Of a stretch of DNA of 64,000 nt, positions 19,900 to 29,141 are shown piece after piece. Position 1 is the first letter of the stretch. Every line of letters starts with the position of its first letter. The translations under genes were made by a program, and so were the position numbers. The DNA comes from an uncultured Thermoguttaceae bacterium. GTDB lineage: Bacteria > Planctomycetota > Planctomycetia > Pirellulales > Thermoguttaceae. The stretch is from NCBI GenBank assembly GCA_938042245.1, contig CALIRO010000040.1:112186-176185 (forward strand), written 5' to 3'. The notes under the pieces are model-generated. The model had not been told where the DNA came from, did not search any database, and saw only the letters and a program-made list of their open reading frames with translations.

Positions 19900-21009
19900 A
19901 TGAAAAAAGGAACCGCCTTTAAGGAAAAAAAGCTAGCAGAACGGATGGGGCTAGTTGGGGTAGCGATTCTGCTGGGTTTCAGTTGGGGCTGTGCCACGAT
20001 GATCAACGAATTTTACAGCCACAGCCCGCCTCGATTGGCCGACCCGAAAAATGCGCCGCCGGTACCGGGGCCGTTGACGCCGCCTCGGGAACTAAACAAA
20101 GTATCCCTACCCGCTTACCGTATTGAGCCGCCCGATGTCATTAGCATCGAAATGCTCAAAATGGTCCCCATCCCCCCCTATCGGATCGAAACCTATGATG
20201 TGTTGGCCATCCGGGTCTTGGGAACCTTGTTAGATCAGCCGATCGATGGCTATTACCTGGTCGATGCCGATGGCACAGTGGATTTAGGTCCTGCTTATGG
20301 CCGGGTGCGGATTGCTGGCATGACGCTGGAAGAAGCTAGACAAACGATCACTCGGCATTTGGAAGCGGTTTTGCGGCAGCCGGAAGTTTCCTTGCAATTG
20401 GCCCGTGCCAGCGGTATTCAGCCGGTTACCGGAACCTATTTGGTAGGGCCGGATGGCTGCATCAATCTGCGGGCCTACGGCGTGGTTCGGGTGGCCGGTC
20501 TGACGGTGGTGGAAGCGAAACAGGCCATCCAACGTCACCTCAGCCAGTTCTTCGACTCCCCCGAAGTGGCGGTGGATGTGGTCGGCTATAACAGTAAGGT
20601 TTACTATATCATCACCCAAGGGGCCGGCATGGGCGACAATGTCATCCGAGTGCCGATTACCGGCAACGAGACGGTTCTGGATGCCTTATCCCAGGTGCGG
20701 GGTTTGTCCCAGTTATCCAGCAAACAGATATGGATAGCCCGGCCTGCGCCGCCGGAGCTAGGTTGTCAGCAGATTCTGCCGGTCGATTGGGATGCGATTA
20801 CCCAAGGCGGCATGACCGCCACGAACTACCAGATCCTACCAGGTGATCGCATATACATCTCCCAGGATGAAGCGATGGCCTGGTCCAACTTCATCAGCAA
20901 AATCCTGACCCCTGTCGAACGGGTGGCTGGAGCGGCCGGACTGGGCGCTTCGACCATCCGTCAATTCCAATATCTTGGAGAACAAGGCGGCGGAGGACCT
21001 TGGTGGTAA
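19900..21009 (+). CDS. Polysaccharide export lipoprotein with SLBB domains (Wza-like)
   Basis: The 369-residue protein is probably part of the outer-membrane exit pore for exopolysaccharide. It begins with a basic N-terminus and hydrophobic segment ending SWGC, a loose lipobox. Then come the polysaccharide-export motif (YRIEPPDVISIEML, repeated as YRIETYDVLAIRVLG), YYLVDADGTVDLGPAYGRVRIAGMTLEEA, and two SLBB-type units (TYLVGPDGCINLR..., then YYIITQGAGMGDNVIRVP). It ends with a Gly-rich tail. Start ATG 19900 has GAGGTG nine bases upstream; the frame is open further upstream, but that stretch lacks the signal sequence. It pairs functionally with the Wzc-like kinase across the divergent region. 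Confidence 0.88.
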   Translation: MKKGTAFKEKKLAERMGLVGVAILLGFSWGCATMINEFYSHSPPRLADPKNAPPVPGPLTPPRELNKVSLPAYRIEPPDVISIEMLKMVPIPPYRIETYDVLAIRVLGTLLDQPIDGYYLVDADGTVDLGPAYGRVRIAGMTLEEARQTITRHLEAVLRQPEVSLQLARASGIQPVTGTYLVGPDGCINLRAYGVVRVAGLTVVEAKQAIQRHLSQFFDSPEVAVDVVGYNSKVYYIITQGAGMGDNVIRVPITGNETVLDALSQVRGLSQLSSKQIWIARPAPPELGCQQILPVDWDAITQGGMTATNYQILPGDRIYISQDEAMAWSNFISKILTPVERVAGAAGLGASTIRQFQYLGEQGGGGPWW

Positions 21010-21127
21010 GTTTCCCCCAGCGCGGATGGGCCACCCCCGGTCCTTCGGCCCATACCGCCTTATCCCCTACAAATCCCTGGCACGCAACCACGCACACCAA
21101 CTTTCTCTCCACACGGAGCAAATCACC

Positions 21128-22915
21128 ATGCCTTTGGGTAATGGGCAACCAATTCGCAAAAGCACTCGGGTTCTCAAGTTCAGCAAAAGGCTTCTTGGCT
21201 GGCTGATGGTAGGGTGGCTGTTTGGGGGCAATCCAGCCATGGCCGCTCCGACCACCGTTTCCGAGCCGACTCCCAATGCACAGGGGGGAATTGTCAGTGC
21301 CTGTCCGGCCGGCCAGTGCCCGGTGCGGGTCAGTAGCTTTGGATATTATCCGACCCAATGGCGTAGTTGGGCCAGAGAACGCCGGCCGGATCGCTTCTTT
21401 CCGCAGTCGATCGGCCTGGAAGCCATTCCTACACCCGAACCAGGGCCCATGCCGGAGCTGCCGCGCCAGAAGATTTCCCCCGAGAAACCTAGCTTACCGC
21501 CGCTGCCGAAACTGCCCACCGAGCTTCCGTTAACCCCTCCGGAAGAGAAACAGCCCCCTGCGGCCGGCCCAAGCCAACTGCCAGGATTGCCCACAGAAAA
21601 ACCCTTCCAAATTGAGGAACGCTCTCCGTTGGAAGGGATTCAGTCGACGCCGTTGGAGCCGAGGCGCCCAGGCCCAGAAAAACCCCCAGTGCAAATGCCG
21701 TTGCCGCTAGAGCCGATGCCAAAACCGGCCACCCAGATGCCGCTTCCCTTAGAGCCGGCCCAAAAGCCGGGAACTCAGACGCCATTGCCTTTGGAACCCA
21801 TGCCCCAGCCGTCCCTCCCGACGCTCCCCCCAGCAGAAGCGTTGCCCACAGGAAAAGTTCCCGGAACCGGCCCGGCGCCTGCTCAGCCAGCACCCAGCGA
21901 GCAAACGCCTCCGTTGCCTTCGGCGTCCCAGCAGCCAGCCGGCCCGCCTGATTTGCCTCCTCCGGCAGAACCACCCTCCGGATCAAAATCCTCGGCGGAG
22001 CCTGGCCCAGAAAAACCGAACCCATCGGAAAAAACGTCCCACACGGTTCCTCCAACTCCTTACCGAGATGTGGCATCTGGTGGCCTCTCCGGACAGCCCC
22101 TTGCAGCCAGCAGTCTTCCCCCAACTCCTTCCCCTTCGACGAATGCCAGCAGGGCGCATCCGCGTTCGTCATCGTCAAGCCCGACCCCAAGAACCGGTTT
22201 GCAGGCCATAGGCTCTCCGGTGGCCGACAGTCCGCCTACCTGGGACCATCCGCTGCGAGATTCCTCTGGGAGTGCCCGGGACGTACCGGCGATTTCGCAA
22301 GAGAGGATGGGTTCGCGTTCGGCATCTGTCCATGATCCGCTGGAACCCTGGGCCGAACCCAGACCGTGGCATCCTTCCGAGCCGGCTAGCCAAAATTTCC
22401 GCCCCTCTGGAGCCGAAGGGTTTTCCGCCCCCTCAGAACCAGAACCCCCTCTGATGGAAGCAACCCAGGTTTTTCAAACCCCCCATGATGCTGGCCCAGC
22501 CCAAGCAGCCTTTCAAACCGAGCTGCCTCCCGCCCAGCAGACCAACTCGGCGCTGCCCAGGGGTAGTCCAACCGGCAACTACGAACTGGAAGGCTATTGC
22601 CCGGTCAGCTTGCTCGAAAAAGAGCAGTGGGTCCCTGGAGACCCCCAATTTGCCGTCCACCATCAGGGCAAAGTCTATCTATTAGCTGGGCCAACCCAGC
22701 GCCAGCGCTTCTTGGCTAATCCCAACCGGTATGTACCCGTCGGCGGCGGCATTGATCCAGTACTGGCCGTGGAAGAAAATCGCCATCTGCCAGGCCGAAC
22801 CGATTACTGTGTGGTCTATGACGGTCGTCTGTATCTGTTTAGCAGTCAAGAGAGCCTGGCCCGGTTCCATCAGAATCCGAAAAAATACGCCACCTTTGCC
22901 CGCTCCGGTCTGTAA
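21128..22915 (+). CDS. Secreted proline-rich protein with C-terminal tandem YHS-like domains
   Basis: The 595-residue product starts at ATG 21128 (ACGGAG nine bases upstream) with a signal peptide ending NPAMAA. Residues 60-480 are Pro/Ser/Glu-rich and disordered. They include three imperfect copies of a 14-residue unit around PLPLEPMPKP (DNA about 21690-21810). The last 110 residues form two related YHS-like units: CPVSLLEK...GKVYLLAGPTQRQRFLANPNRYVPV, then DYCVVYDGRLYLFSSQESLARFHQNPKKYA. YHS domains are small Cys-containing folds linked to metal binding in some proteins. It follows the export lipoprotein by 118 bp, so a cell-envelope role is likely, but its function is unknown. Confidence 0.75.
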   Translation: MPLGNGQPIRKSTRVLKFSKRLLGWLMVGWLFGGNPAMAAPTTVSEPTPNAQGGIVSACPAGQCPVRVSSFGYYPTQWRSWARERRPDRFFPQSIGLEAIPTPEPGPMPELPRQKISPEKPSLPPLPKLPTELPLTPPEEKQPPAAGPSQLPGLPTEKPFQIEERSPLEGIQSTPLEPRRPGPEKPPVQMPLPLEPMPKPATQMPLPLEPAQKPGTQTPLPLEPMPQPSLPTLPPAEALPTGKVPGTGPAPAQPAPSEQTPPLPSASQQPAGPPDLPPPAEPPSGSKSSAEPGPEKPNPSEKTSHTVPPTPYRDVASGGLSGQPLAASSLPPTPSPSTNASRAHPRSSSSSPTPRTGLQAIGSPVADSPPTWDHPLRDSSGSARDVPAISQERMGSRSASVHDPLEPWAEPRPWHPSEPASQNFRPSGAEGFSAPSEPEPPLMEATQVFQTPHDAGPAQAAFQTELPPAQQTNSALPRGSPTGNYELEGYCPVSLLEKEQWVPGDPQFAVHHQGKVYLLAGPTQRQRFLANPNRYVPVGGGIDPVLAVEENRHLPGRTDYCVVYDGRLYLFSSQESLARFHQNPKKYATFARSGL

Positions 22916-23557
22916 AGGTCCTGGGGCACCCCGCCCCCTCTGCCCGCTACCCTCGGAACCCAGGCAGAAAATCTCCTGTTGTCCCAAAATTCCATTTGAC
23001 AATTCCCTGCCCACTAAGTACGCTAGAAAAAGTCGTGCTTGGCACGAGCATGACCCGAGTTACGATTCCCACCGCATCAGCTCGTTGGCCGAGGGGGGAA
23101 GCGAGGAGGTTGCCGCTACCCTGCGGAGGAGGAAAATGCTTAAGGCGTTCCAGAGCCGACAGTGGTTTGGCTTCCTCGCTCGGCCTGTGGCTGCTGATGT
23201 GTCGTGCCCCCCTTGATACCGTTTCCGGATTCGAAAGGATTCCGGAAATCTTCTGGCTTGGTGGAGTGGGTGGTTTCCGGAACGGCAGTTCCAATCCGCT
23301 CCTGCCGGTCTGCTGCTAGGAACCTTCTGGGAACTGGTAGAAGCCTAGCGGGCTTCTTCGGTTAGGGGCATGGTGGCAGAGGAGTGTTTTTGTTCATATG
23401 AAGGGGGGAACTTTTTGGCCCCCGGGGAAACTTCCCCTCCATGTGCAAGCCTTCGGCCTGTTTTTTCCCAAATACCATCCTACGCACAACGGATATGGAT
23501 ACACCGTCTCGTCGTTGAGGTTTTGCATCTTAGGCGTTTTCCTACTGAAAGGGCATC
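22916..23557. other. Gene-free stretch with hairpins
   Basis: No supported gene. Two inverted repeats are visible. One is TTTCCGGA...TCCGGAAA near 23220-23246. The other is AGAAGCC-TAGCG-GGCTTCT at about 23339-23357, which could terminate the upstream unit but lacks a long T run. Confidence 0.4.
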
Positions 23558-23998
23558 ATGAATCGTCAGCCATCATCCCGGACTTACAGAGAGAGGTTGA
23601 AAGATTCTGGAGAAACTTCCAAACAACTGACAGAAAGGGCTGATCGGTCTTTAGGCTCGAAAGTTCAACACACTTCCAGCCAAGCCAAACACGCAGCGGC
23701 CCAGGCGGCCCAGGCGGCCGAAGAAGCCGAGCTGGCTCTAGAGGCGGCTCTCCAAGCAGCCCAAACCTCCCAACAGGTGCTCCAAGCCCTCCGGCAGCCA
23801 CTGCCAGTTTCCCTGCTCGAAGCGATCAGACAGGCAGCCGAGCTGGCCGCTCAAAAGGCAGCCCGCCAAGTGGCTCTGCAAGCCGCCCGATCGGCTGCCC
23901 ATCAGGCTGCCCAACAAGCCATCCAAGCTTTCCTTGCCCAACCCCTCCCAGCCCCTCCGCATGGGGATTCCCATCCCCATGGAAGGGGCAACGATTGA
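23558..23998 (+). CDS. Ala/Gln-rich small hypothetical protein
   Basis: A 146-residue protein I do not recognise. Residues 1-35 are polar and charged. Residues 36-135 are almost wholly Ala, Gln, Glu and Leu in heptad-like order (QAAQAAEEAELALEAALQAA and similar), predicting one long helix or a helical hairpin. The tail is Pro/His-rich (PAPPHGDSHPHGRG). Start ATG 23558 has AAAGGG four bases upstream. No signal peptide. The codon pattern is regular and the frame uninterrupted, but Ala-rich frames can arise by chance in GC-rich DNA, so confidence is moderate. Confidence 0.5.
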   Translation: MNRQPSSRTYRERLKDSGETSKQLTERADRSLGSKVQHTSSQAKHAAAQAAQAAEEAELALEAALQAAQTSQQVLQALRQPLPVSLLEAIRQAAELAAQKAARQVALQAARSAAHQAAQQAIQAFLAQPLPAPPHGDSHPHGRGND

Positions 23999-24528
23999 CC
24001 TCCCCTAGGGATTCCCTTGGCATTTTCCCCTCCCTACCACCCCACCCCCCGGGCCCTAGAATTTCCCGCCGGGGTGGCAATGCGCTCAGCCAAATTTTCC
24101 TAAGCTCCCGACTGAAATTTTTGGGCGGTAAATCGCTTTGAAACCCCCTGGAACGCAGCGGTTCGAATCCGGGTTGCCCAGAAAAGGCTAAGTTCTAACG
24201 GCCTTTTTCGACCAATTCCGGGAATGCAAGCCGCTCGGAGCTGATGGCCCCAAAATGCCAATTTTAACAGCGATTTTTTCGACACGCAGCTAAAAAATTC
24301 GACAAGCTCTTTTCTCCTCCCTGTAGCCATCCCTCTTTTGCCAGGCAATATTTTTTATCCTATCCTCCGAATTGTATAGGAACGGTTTTTGCAGGGAACT
24401 AACTTCTTTGGCGACCAGAACCGCTCCTGGGGCAGTGGCCTTCTTCCGTACGGAAAAAGATAACCAGCTACTTCCCCCAGGAAATGCTTTGTTGTTTGAA
24501 CCCCTTTTTTGTTAAGGAGGCGCCTTCG
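23999..24528. other. Gene-free stretch before the terpene-cyclase-fold gene
   Basis: No supported gene. A short GGTTCGAATCC string near 24150 looks like a tRNA T loop, but no cloverleaf can be built around it. The A/T-rich part at 24345-24400 is the likely promoter zone for the next gene. Confidence 0.45.
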
Positions 24529-25647
24529 ATGAAGTGCAAAGTGGTTTTTCTAGCAGTTCTAATCGGATTGGGGGCAGAGGGAAGCTGGTGGCTGGGGGTG
24601 GCCCAGTCGGCAGAACCTGCCGAAGCGCAGCAGGCGTACCAGCAGGCCGTGGATCGGGCGGTGCAGTATCTACGCAGCAAAGGCCAGGCCGAAGACGGTT
24701 CCTTCTCCAAAGAAGCGGGCATTGGGGTTACGGCCGTTGTGGTTACCGGGCTGCTTTCCGTGGGCCTGAGTCCCGACGACCCGATGGTGGCCAAAGCCTT
24801 GAAATTTCTGGAACGGTTCCGGCAATCCGACGGGGGCATCTACCAACCGGATACCTTCTACAAAAACTACGAAACTTCCCTGGCCCTGATGGCTTTCCAG
24901 TTGGCCAACAAAGATGGCCGATATAACCAACTGATCCAAGATGCCCGCCGGTTTCTTAAAGAAATTCAATGGGACGAAGGCGAAGGCCATGAGCAATCCA
25001 GTATGTTTTACGGCGGGGCCGGCTACGGGCGGCAGAAAAGGCCTGATCTTTCGAACACCGCCTTTTTGATCGAAGCGCTTCGGACTACCGGCAGCGGGCC
25101 GGACGACGAAGCCATCAAAAAGGCCCTCATCTTTGTCTCCCGTTGCCAGAACTTGGAAAGTGAATATAATACCACTCCATTTCCGGCCAAAAACCCAGAC
25201 GGCGGTTTTTATTACACCCCAGCCGCCGGCGGCCAAAGCATGGCCGGTACCACCCCCGAAGGCGGCCTACGCAGTTATGGCTCCATGACCTATGCCGGAC
25301 TAAAAAGCATGATCTATGCCGGCCTAACACCGGACGATAAGCGGGTCAAAGCCGCCGTCCAGTGGATCCAAAAACACTACGATCTCAAAACCAATCCCGG
25401 TCTGGGTGATGCCGGCCTCTTCTATTACTACCACACCATGGCCAAAGCCCTGCACGTCATGGGCCTGAATGAACTGACCGACGACAAAGGCCAAAAACAC
25501 CCTTGGCGCCAGGAACTCCGCCAGGAACTGCTCAGCCGACAAAAACCGGACGGCTCTTGGGTCAATCCAAATCCCCGCTGGCTGGAAGCCGACCCAAATC
25601 TGGTAACCGGCTACGCCCTCATGACCCTGGCCTACCTGAAACCGTAA
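24529..25647 (+). CDS. Secreted terpene-cyclase/prenyltransferase-fold repeat protein
   Basis: The 372-residue protein starts at ATG 24529 behind a strong AAGGAGG (8-nt spacing). It has a signal peptide (MKCKVVFLAVLIGLGAEGSWW...AQSAE). Its body is made of repeated alpha-helical pairs of the squalene-hopene cyclase/prenyltransferase type, recognisable by QW-like DGSF, DGGIYQ, DGGFYYTP and KPDGSWVNP. It is about half the length of a real squalene-hopene cyclase and lacks the DXDD catalytic motif, so it is not a cyclase. Similar exported toroid proteins are common in planctomycetes; the ligand is unknown. No operon partner is evident. Confidence 0.8.
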   Translation: MKCKVVFLAVLIGLGAEGSWWLGVAQSAEPAEAQQAYQQAVDRAVQYLRSKGQAEDGSFSKEAGIGVTAVVVTGLLSVGLSPDDPMVAKALKFLERFRQSDGGIYQPDTFYKNYETSLALMAFQLANKDGRYNQLIQDARRFLKEIQWDEGEGHEQSSMFYGGAGYGRQKRPDLSNTAFLIEALRTTGSGPDDEAIKKALIFVSRCQNLESEYNTTPFPAKNPDGGFYYTPAAGGQSMAGTTPEGGLRSYGSMTYAGLKSMIYAGLTPDDKRVKAAVQWIQKHYDLKTNPGLGDAGLFYYYHTMAKALHVMGLNELTDDKGQKHPWRQELRQELLSRQKPDGSWVNPNPRWLEADPNLVTGYALMTLAYLKP

Positions 25648-26006
25648 CCTGCCCCCCATGGGCCGAACTCGTATTGTCTGCCTGCGCAAACCACCAATCC
25701 AGTAAAATCCTCTCGCCCCGGACAGCAGAGCAGGTGGGCAAGGCAAATCCTTCCCCTACCTCCCACCCGCTCCTGTAAGCCCCCGTCTTTCTGCGACATC
25801 GCAAGCTCCCAGAGCCAACCGGCCGAACATGCATAACCCCCCTTAAGGGAAGCTCATTGAGTCAAGCCGGGACCATCCACAGCCCAAAAGGATATTCTCC
25901 TCCGGCCCCGCCGCTCCCAAATGGAGGCTGACGCCGTCCAACTGGGAAGGCTAGGCCCCGATACCCTCCCGATGGGCCCTCTCCTGCAGCTTAGGAGGGG
26001 GCTGAA

Positions 26007-27398
26007 TCAGCCGAACTGGTAGCTCTGGTCCCGATACCGCCACAGTTGGCTAAGCATCCAACCAAGCACCACAGCCCCCACGACAAAAAGCAGGAGGAAT
26101 ACTACCAGCGGGCTCCACTGAACGGTCTGGGGCTGTTGGGAGACGGCAAAAAATCGTCCCACTTCCAGATTTTGCACCACTTGTCGGCTTGTCGCATTCA
26201 GGGCCAACACAGCCAATTGGCCAAGGGCCAACAGGGAAGCCAAAGCCCGGGCCGGCGGCCTGCCCTGTCGGGCTGACCATGCAAGCCCCAGCCAAACCGG
26301 TCCCGGCGAAACAGCCGTCAGCACCGTCAACACCCCCACCGGCCAGGAGAACATGGCTGCCCGCACTTCCGCCGACCAACTATGCAGATACCAAGAGCCG
26401 AAAAGGGCAAATCCGGCAGCCCCGGCCAAATAGAGTTTCCAGGCGGTCCGGGCCACCCAGAATTGGTACGTCTCGGAGGGGCGAGCAGCCCGCCAGGCCG
26501 TATCCACCACCAGCCAGACCACCAACGTCGTCCACGCCAAGCTGAAAAACATCAACCATCGGGGTACTAACCGGGGGTCGGCCAGGTTCAGCCCGGTTCC
26601 CAGGGCAGCCCCTGCCAGGCTGTGCGCCCCCCAAACTGCCTCCCATTTTTCTTGTACGAAAAGCTCTTGTCGGGTCATGAGCGTCAGGCCGTTAACAAAG
26701 AAAAACCCGATGAGCAAAAACAAAATGGCCGAGCCCCATCCGGCGGCCAACCGCCACGCAGGCATCGGCCGCAACAAGCCTGCTGGGCCGCCCAAGTTGG
26801 CCGGTTCATTTTGCCCGCCGGAAGGGATGGCAGGCCTCAGGTCAGGGCGGCCAGAGGCCGGTTCAGGATTACCAGAGGCAGATTCAGGATGACCACGGAC
26901 CGGATCAGGGTTGCCGGCGGCCGATTCCGGATTCCCAGGAGCCGGTGCAGGCTTGGCGGCAGCAGCATTGAGCGACGGCTGGTTTGCTTTGGCCGATGCC
27001 TGTGCGTCGGCGAAACCCCGCAAACCGAAGGAATAAATGTACACACCATAATACGCCGGGATTAGTAACACCACGATTCCCAGCCAAAACCAGGCCATGT
27101 AAATTGTCGCCGGGTAAAACACCTTCGCATAGGCTACTTGCAAAAACAATAGCGGCACAATGCCCAGGTTGATCCCTAAGGCCACCAAGATGGGCATTTG
27201 GCGCATGAGTCGGCCTGCAGCCTCCCGACCGGTCGGGGAGCCTCGCACCGCCAAATACATCGCCCAGACCAGGCCCGCATACCACAAGTGCATCAGCACC
27301 GCATGGAGCGTAAAGCCCAGCACCTTGAAAAACTGCACAAACCACCAAGGCGCCGGCAATACGCCGCTGACTTGTTCCACAAGGATGGTTGGCGTCAT
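26007..27398 (-). CDS. Cytochrome bd-like oxidase, second membrane subunit
   Basis: This 463-residue membrane protein overlaps the end of the bd-like large subunit by four bases (ATGA, 27395-27398), so the two are translationally coupled and form a complex. About nine hydrophobic helices are visible. The first (FFKVLGFTLHAVLMHLWYAGLVWAMYL) resembles the first helix of the large subunit, hinting that the two subunits are paralogues. A loop at about residues 140-200 carries a five-fold imperfect 7-residue repeat (GNPESA type). I do not see standard CydB features, so calling it CydB would overreach. It may be the partner of a quinol-independent bd-family oxidase. Confidence 0.65.
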   Translation of the reverse strand: MTPTILVEQVSGVLPAPWWFVQFFKVLGFTLHAVLMHLWYAGLVWAMYLAVRGSPTGREAAGRLMRQMPILVALGINLGIVPLLFLQVAYAKVFYPATIYMAWFWLGIVVLLIPAYYGVYIYSFGLRGFADAQASAKANQPSLNAAAAKPAPAPGNPESAAGNPDPVRGHPESASGNPEPASGRPDLRPAIPSGGQNEPANLGGPAGLLRPMPAWRLAAGWGSAILFLLIGFFFVNGLTLMTRQELFVQEKWEAVWGAHSLAGAALGTGLNLADPRLVPRWLMFFSLAWTTLVVWLVVDTAWRAARPSETYQFWVARTAWKLYLAGAAGFALFGSWYLHSWSAEVRAAMFSWPVGVLTVLTAVSPGPVWLGLAWSARQGRPPARALASLLALGQLAVLALNATSRQVVQNLEVGRFFAVSQQPQTVQWSPLVVFLLLFVVGAVVLGWMLSQLWRYRDQSYQFG

Positions 27399-28897
27399 GG
27401 CGTGGAGCCTCCTAGGTTCGGGTGCATCCCGGCGGGACGGGGCGGCGTGATCGTGCTGAGATATTCCGCCAATACCTGGGCTTCTTCCTCTGTGCCGGTC
27501 CAGGGCGGCATGACGAAATTATGATGATGGAGATTCCGAACCAGTTCAATGATCATCGGCTTGGGCATTCCTTGCAGGAGCCGACCGGCTGCCGAATAGC
27601 CGTCCCGCGCAGCATGGCAATCGTTGCAGTGGTGCATGAAAAGCACCTGGCCGACTTTCACCTGATCCGCCTGGGGCAACCGGAGCAAACGGGCTTCATC
27701 AATTCGGGTAGGCAAAACCGCTGGGGAGGCGGCTGGAGCAAGCAGAGGATTCGATCCGGGTGGAGAAGACGATGGCGGCGCTGAGCCGGTAGCCGTTAGG
27801 CCTGGCGTTGAACCGGCCGACTCAAACACCCCCGGATAATGGGCGGCCATCCAGGCCCGGGTCCACAGGCCGCTCTCTAAAAATCCCTGCTTTTGCATCT
27901 TGGCCACCTCTTCCGGCAAAACTTGATGGCCGAAGACCACATTGTAAATGATATACGGCTTCCGGACCGCCTCCCGGATGAATTCGCCGATGCTAAACCC
28001 GGCTAGGCCAAGAAGCCACAGCGTTCCGGCAAAGCCGACCGAAAGCCAACCGGGATTTTTCAGCGGACCGAAATACACCAACAGCACCACCAGGGCGGTA
28101 ATTCCCAGGGCCAAGGCCATGAGGATATTCAATGCAGCGGCGGCTGGGATGACGGCCCGGGCCGATTCGGGCAGAAACGCTGCCCACAGCACTCCGCCCA
28201 GCACTAACAAGCCTGCGCCGAGCAAAGCCGGTCGGGCGGACCGCCGAGCTACAAGCTCCCGCAAACTGGCCTCCTGCCGAAGCACCACCGCCGCATGAAG
28301 ATAGACATACAAGGAACTCAATAGCAGTGCCCCGCCGGTCCGGGCCACCACCTGCGGCAAAAACTGCGGGTTGAAAAAGGCGATCCAAAACGAGCGATGC
28401 GCCGGCTCCAGCCATCGGCCCGGATTCAGCATAAAGCCGGTAATCCCGGTAATCAGCACCAGGCTGATCCAGGCCGCCCAGGCGTAAATCCAGCCAAACG
28501 CCTTATGTACCCCCGTCGGCAACCTGCCCCAGAAATAAAAGAACCCAAACGCCGAGCTAATCTCCAGTACAAAAAAGACCCACTCCATCGCCCAGCCGAA
28601 GACAAATGTCTGGATGAGCACCTGCGTGGCCAGCGGCGAAGCCAAACCGATCGTCCACCAAATGCCCACCCCGGTAATGGCCCCGAACACGACCGTCAGC
28701 AAAATGAAAAACTGGGCATGTCGGCGAAGATAGCTCAAATAGGCCTGGTTGCCGGTCCGATAGGCAAAACTGGTCTCTACAGCCAGAAAGAACCCGCCGC
28801 CCACCGCATAATGCGCTACCAGCACATGCAGCGTAGCGATCAGGGCAATGAGCATGGGGGCGGTTACATGGGGCACATACCACCAGGGATAATGCAT
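27395..28897 (-). CDS. Cytochrome bd-like oxidase large subunit fused to a c-type cytochrome domain
   Basis: This 500-residue protein likely reduces oxygen at the membrane. The start ATG 28897 has GGAGG eight bases upstream; the open frame extends further, but the added residues are not family-like. CydA-like motifs are visible: LHVLVAHYAVGGG in helix 1, TGVGIWWTIGL, FGWAMEWVFFVLEISSAFGFF, and GEFIREAVRKPYI near the last helix, which resembles the CydA GRQPW region. After a Pro/Ser linker, residues 410-490 form a cytochrome c domain with CNDCH (Cys424, Cys427, His428) and a later Met in FVMPPW. I see no CydA Q-loop. In the bd superfamily, branches lacking the quinol site are described; a covalent heme c suggests electron entry from a cytochrome instead. 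Confidence 0.78.
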   Translation of the reverse strand: MHYPWWYVPHVTAPMLIALIATLHVLVAHYAVGGGFFLAVETSFAYRTGNQAYLSYLRRHAQFFILLTVVFGAITGVGIWWTIGLASPLATQVLIQTFVFGWAMEWVFFVLEISSAFGFFYFWGRLPTGVHKAFGWIYAWAAWISLVLITGITGFMLNPGRWLEPAHRSFWIAFFNPQFLPQVVARTGGALLLSSLYVYLHAAVVLRQEASLRELVARRSARPALLGAGLLVLGGVLWAAFLPESARAVIPAAAALNILMALALGITALVVLLVYFGPLKNPGWLSVGFAGTLWLLGLAGFSIGEFIREAVRKPYIIYNVVFGHQVLPEEVAKMQKQGFLESGLWTRAWMAAHYPGVFESAGSTPGLTATGSAPPSSSPPGSNPLLAPAASPAVLPTRIDEARLLRLPQADQVKVGQVLFMHHCNDCHAARDGYSAAGRLLQGMPKPMIIELVRNLHHHNFVMPPWTGTEEEAQVLAEYLSTITPPRPAGMHPNLGGSTP

Positions 28898-29141
28898 CGA
28901 AACATCCTCCGTCCAAAAAGCAGCTCTCTGCCGCCATAGGACTGCCCGAATGCTTTCCCAAAATGGTATCCTCAACGTGGAAGAAGGGCAAGGACGGCGG
29001 AAAGGCTTTGTCCCATGCAGCCGGAATAGACTTGGCCGACAACTTGCTTTCCTCAGAAGGTGAGATTATCTTTCGGATATGAGAGATTTCCCCAGGTATG
29101 AGACAATCCGGATCATCAAACAGGCACAGAAGGAGGCGTCT

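Noticed and set aside
24150..24165. tRNA T-loop-like string GGTTCGAATCC
   Set aside because: No acceptor, D or anticodon arms can be formed around it on either strand.
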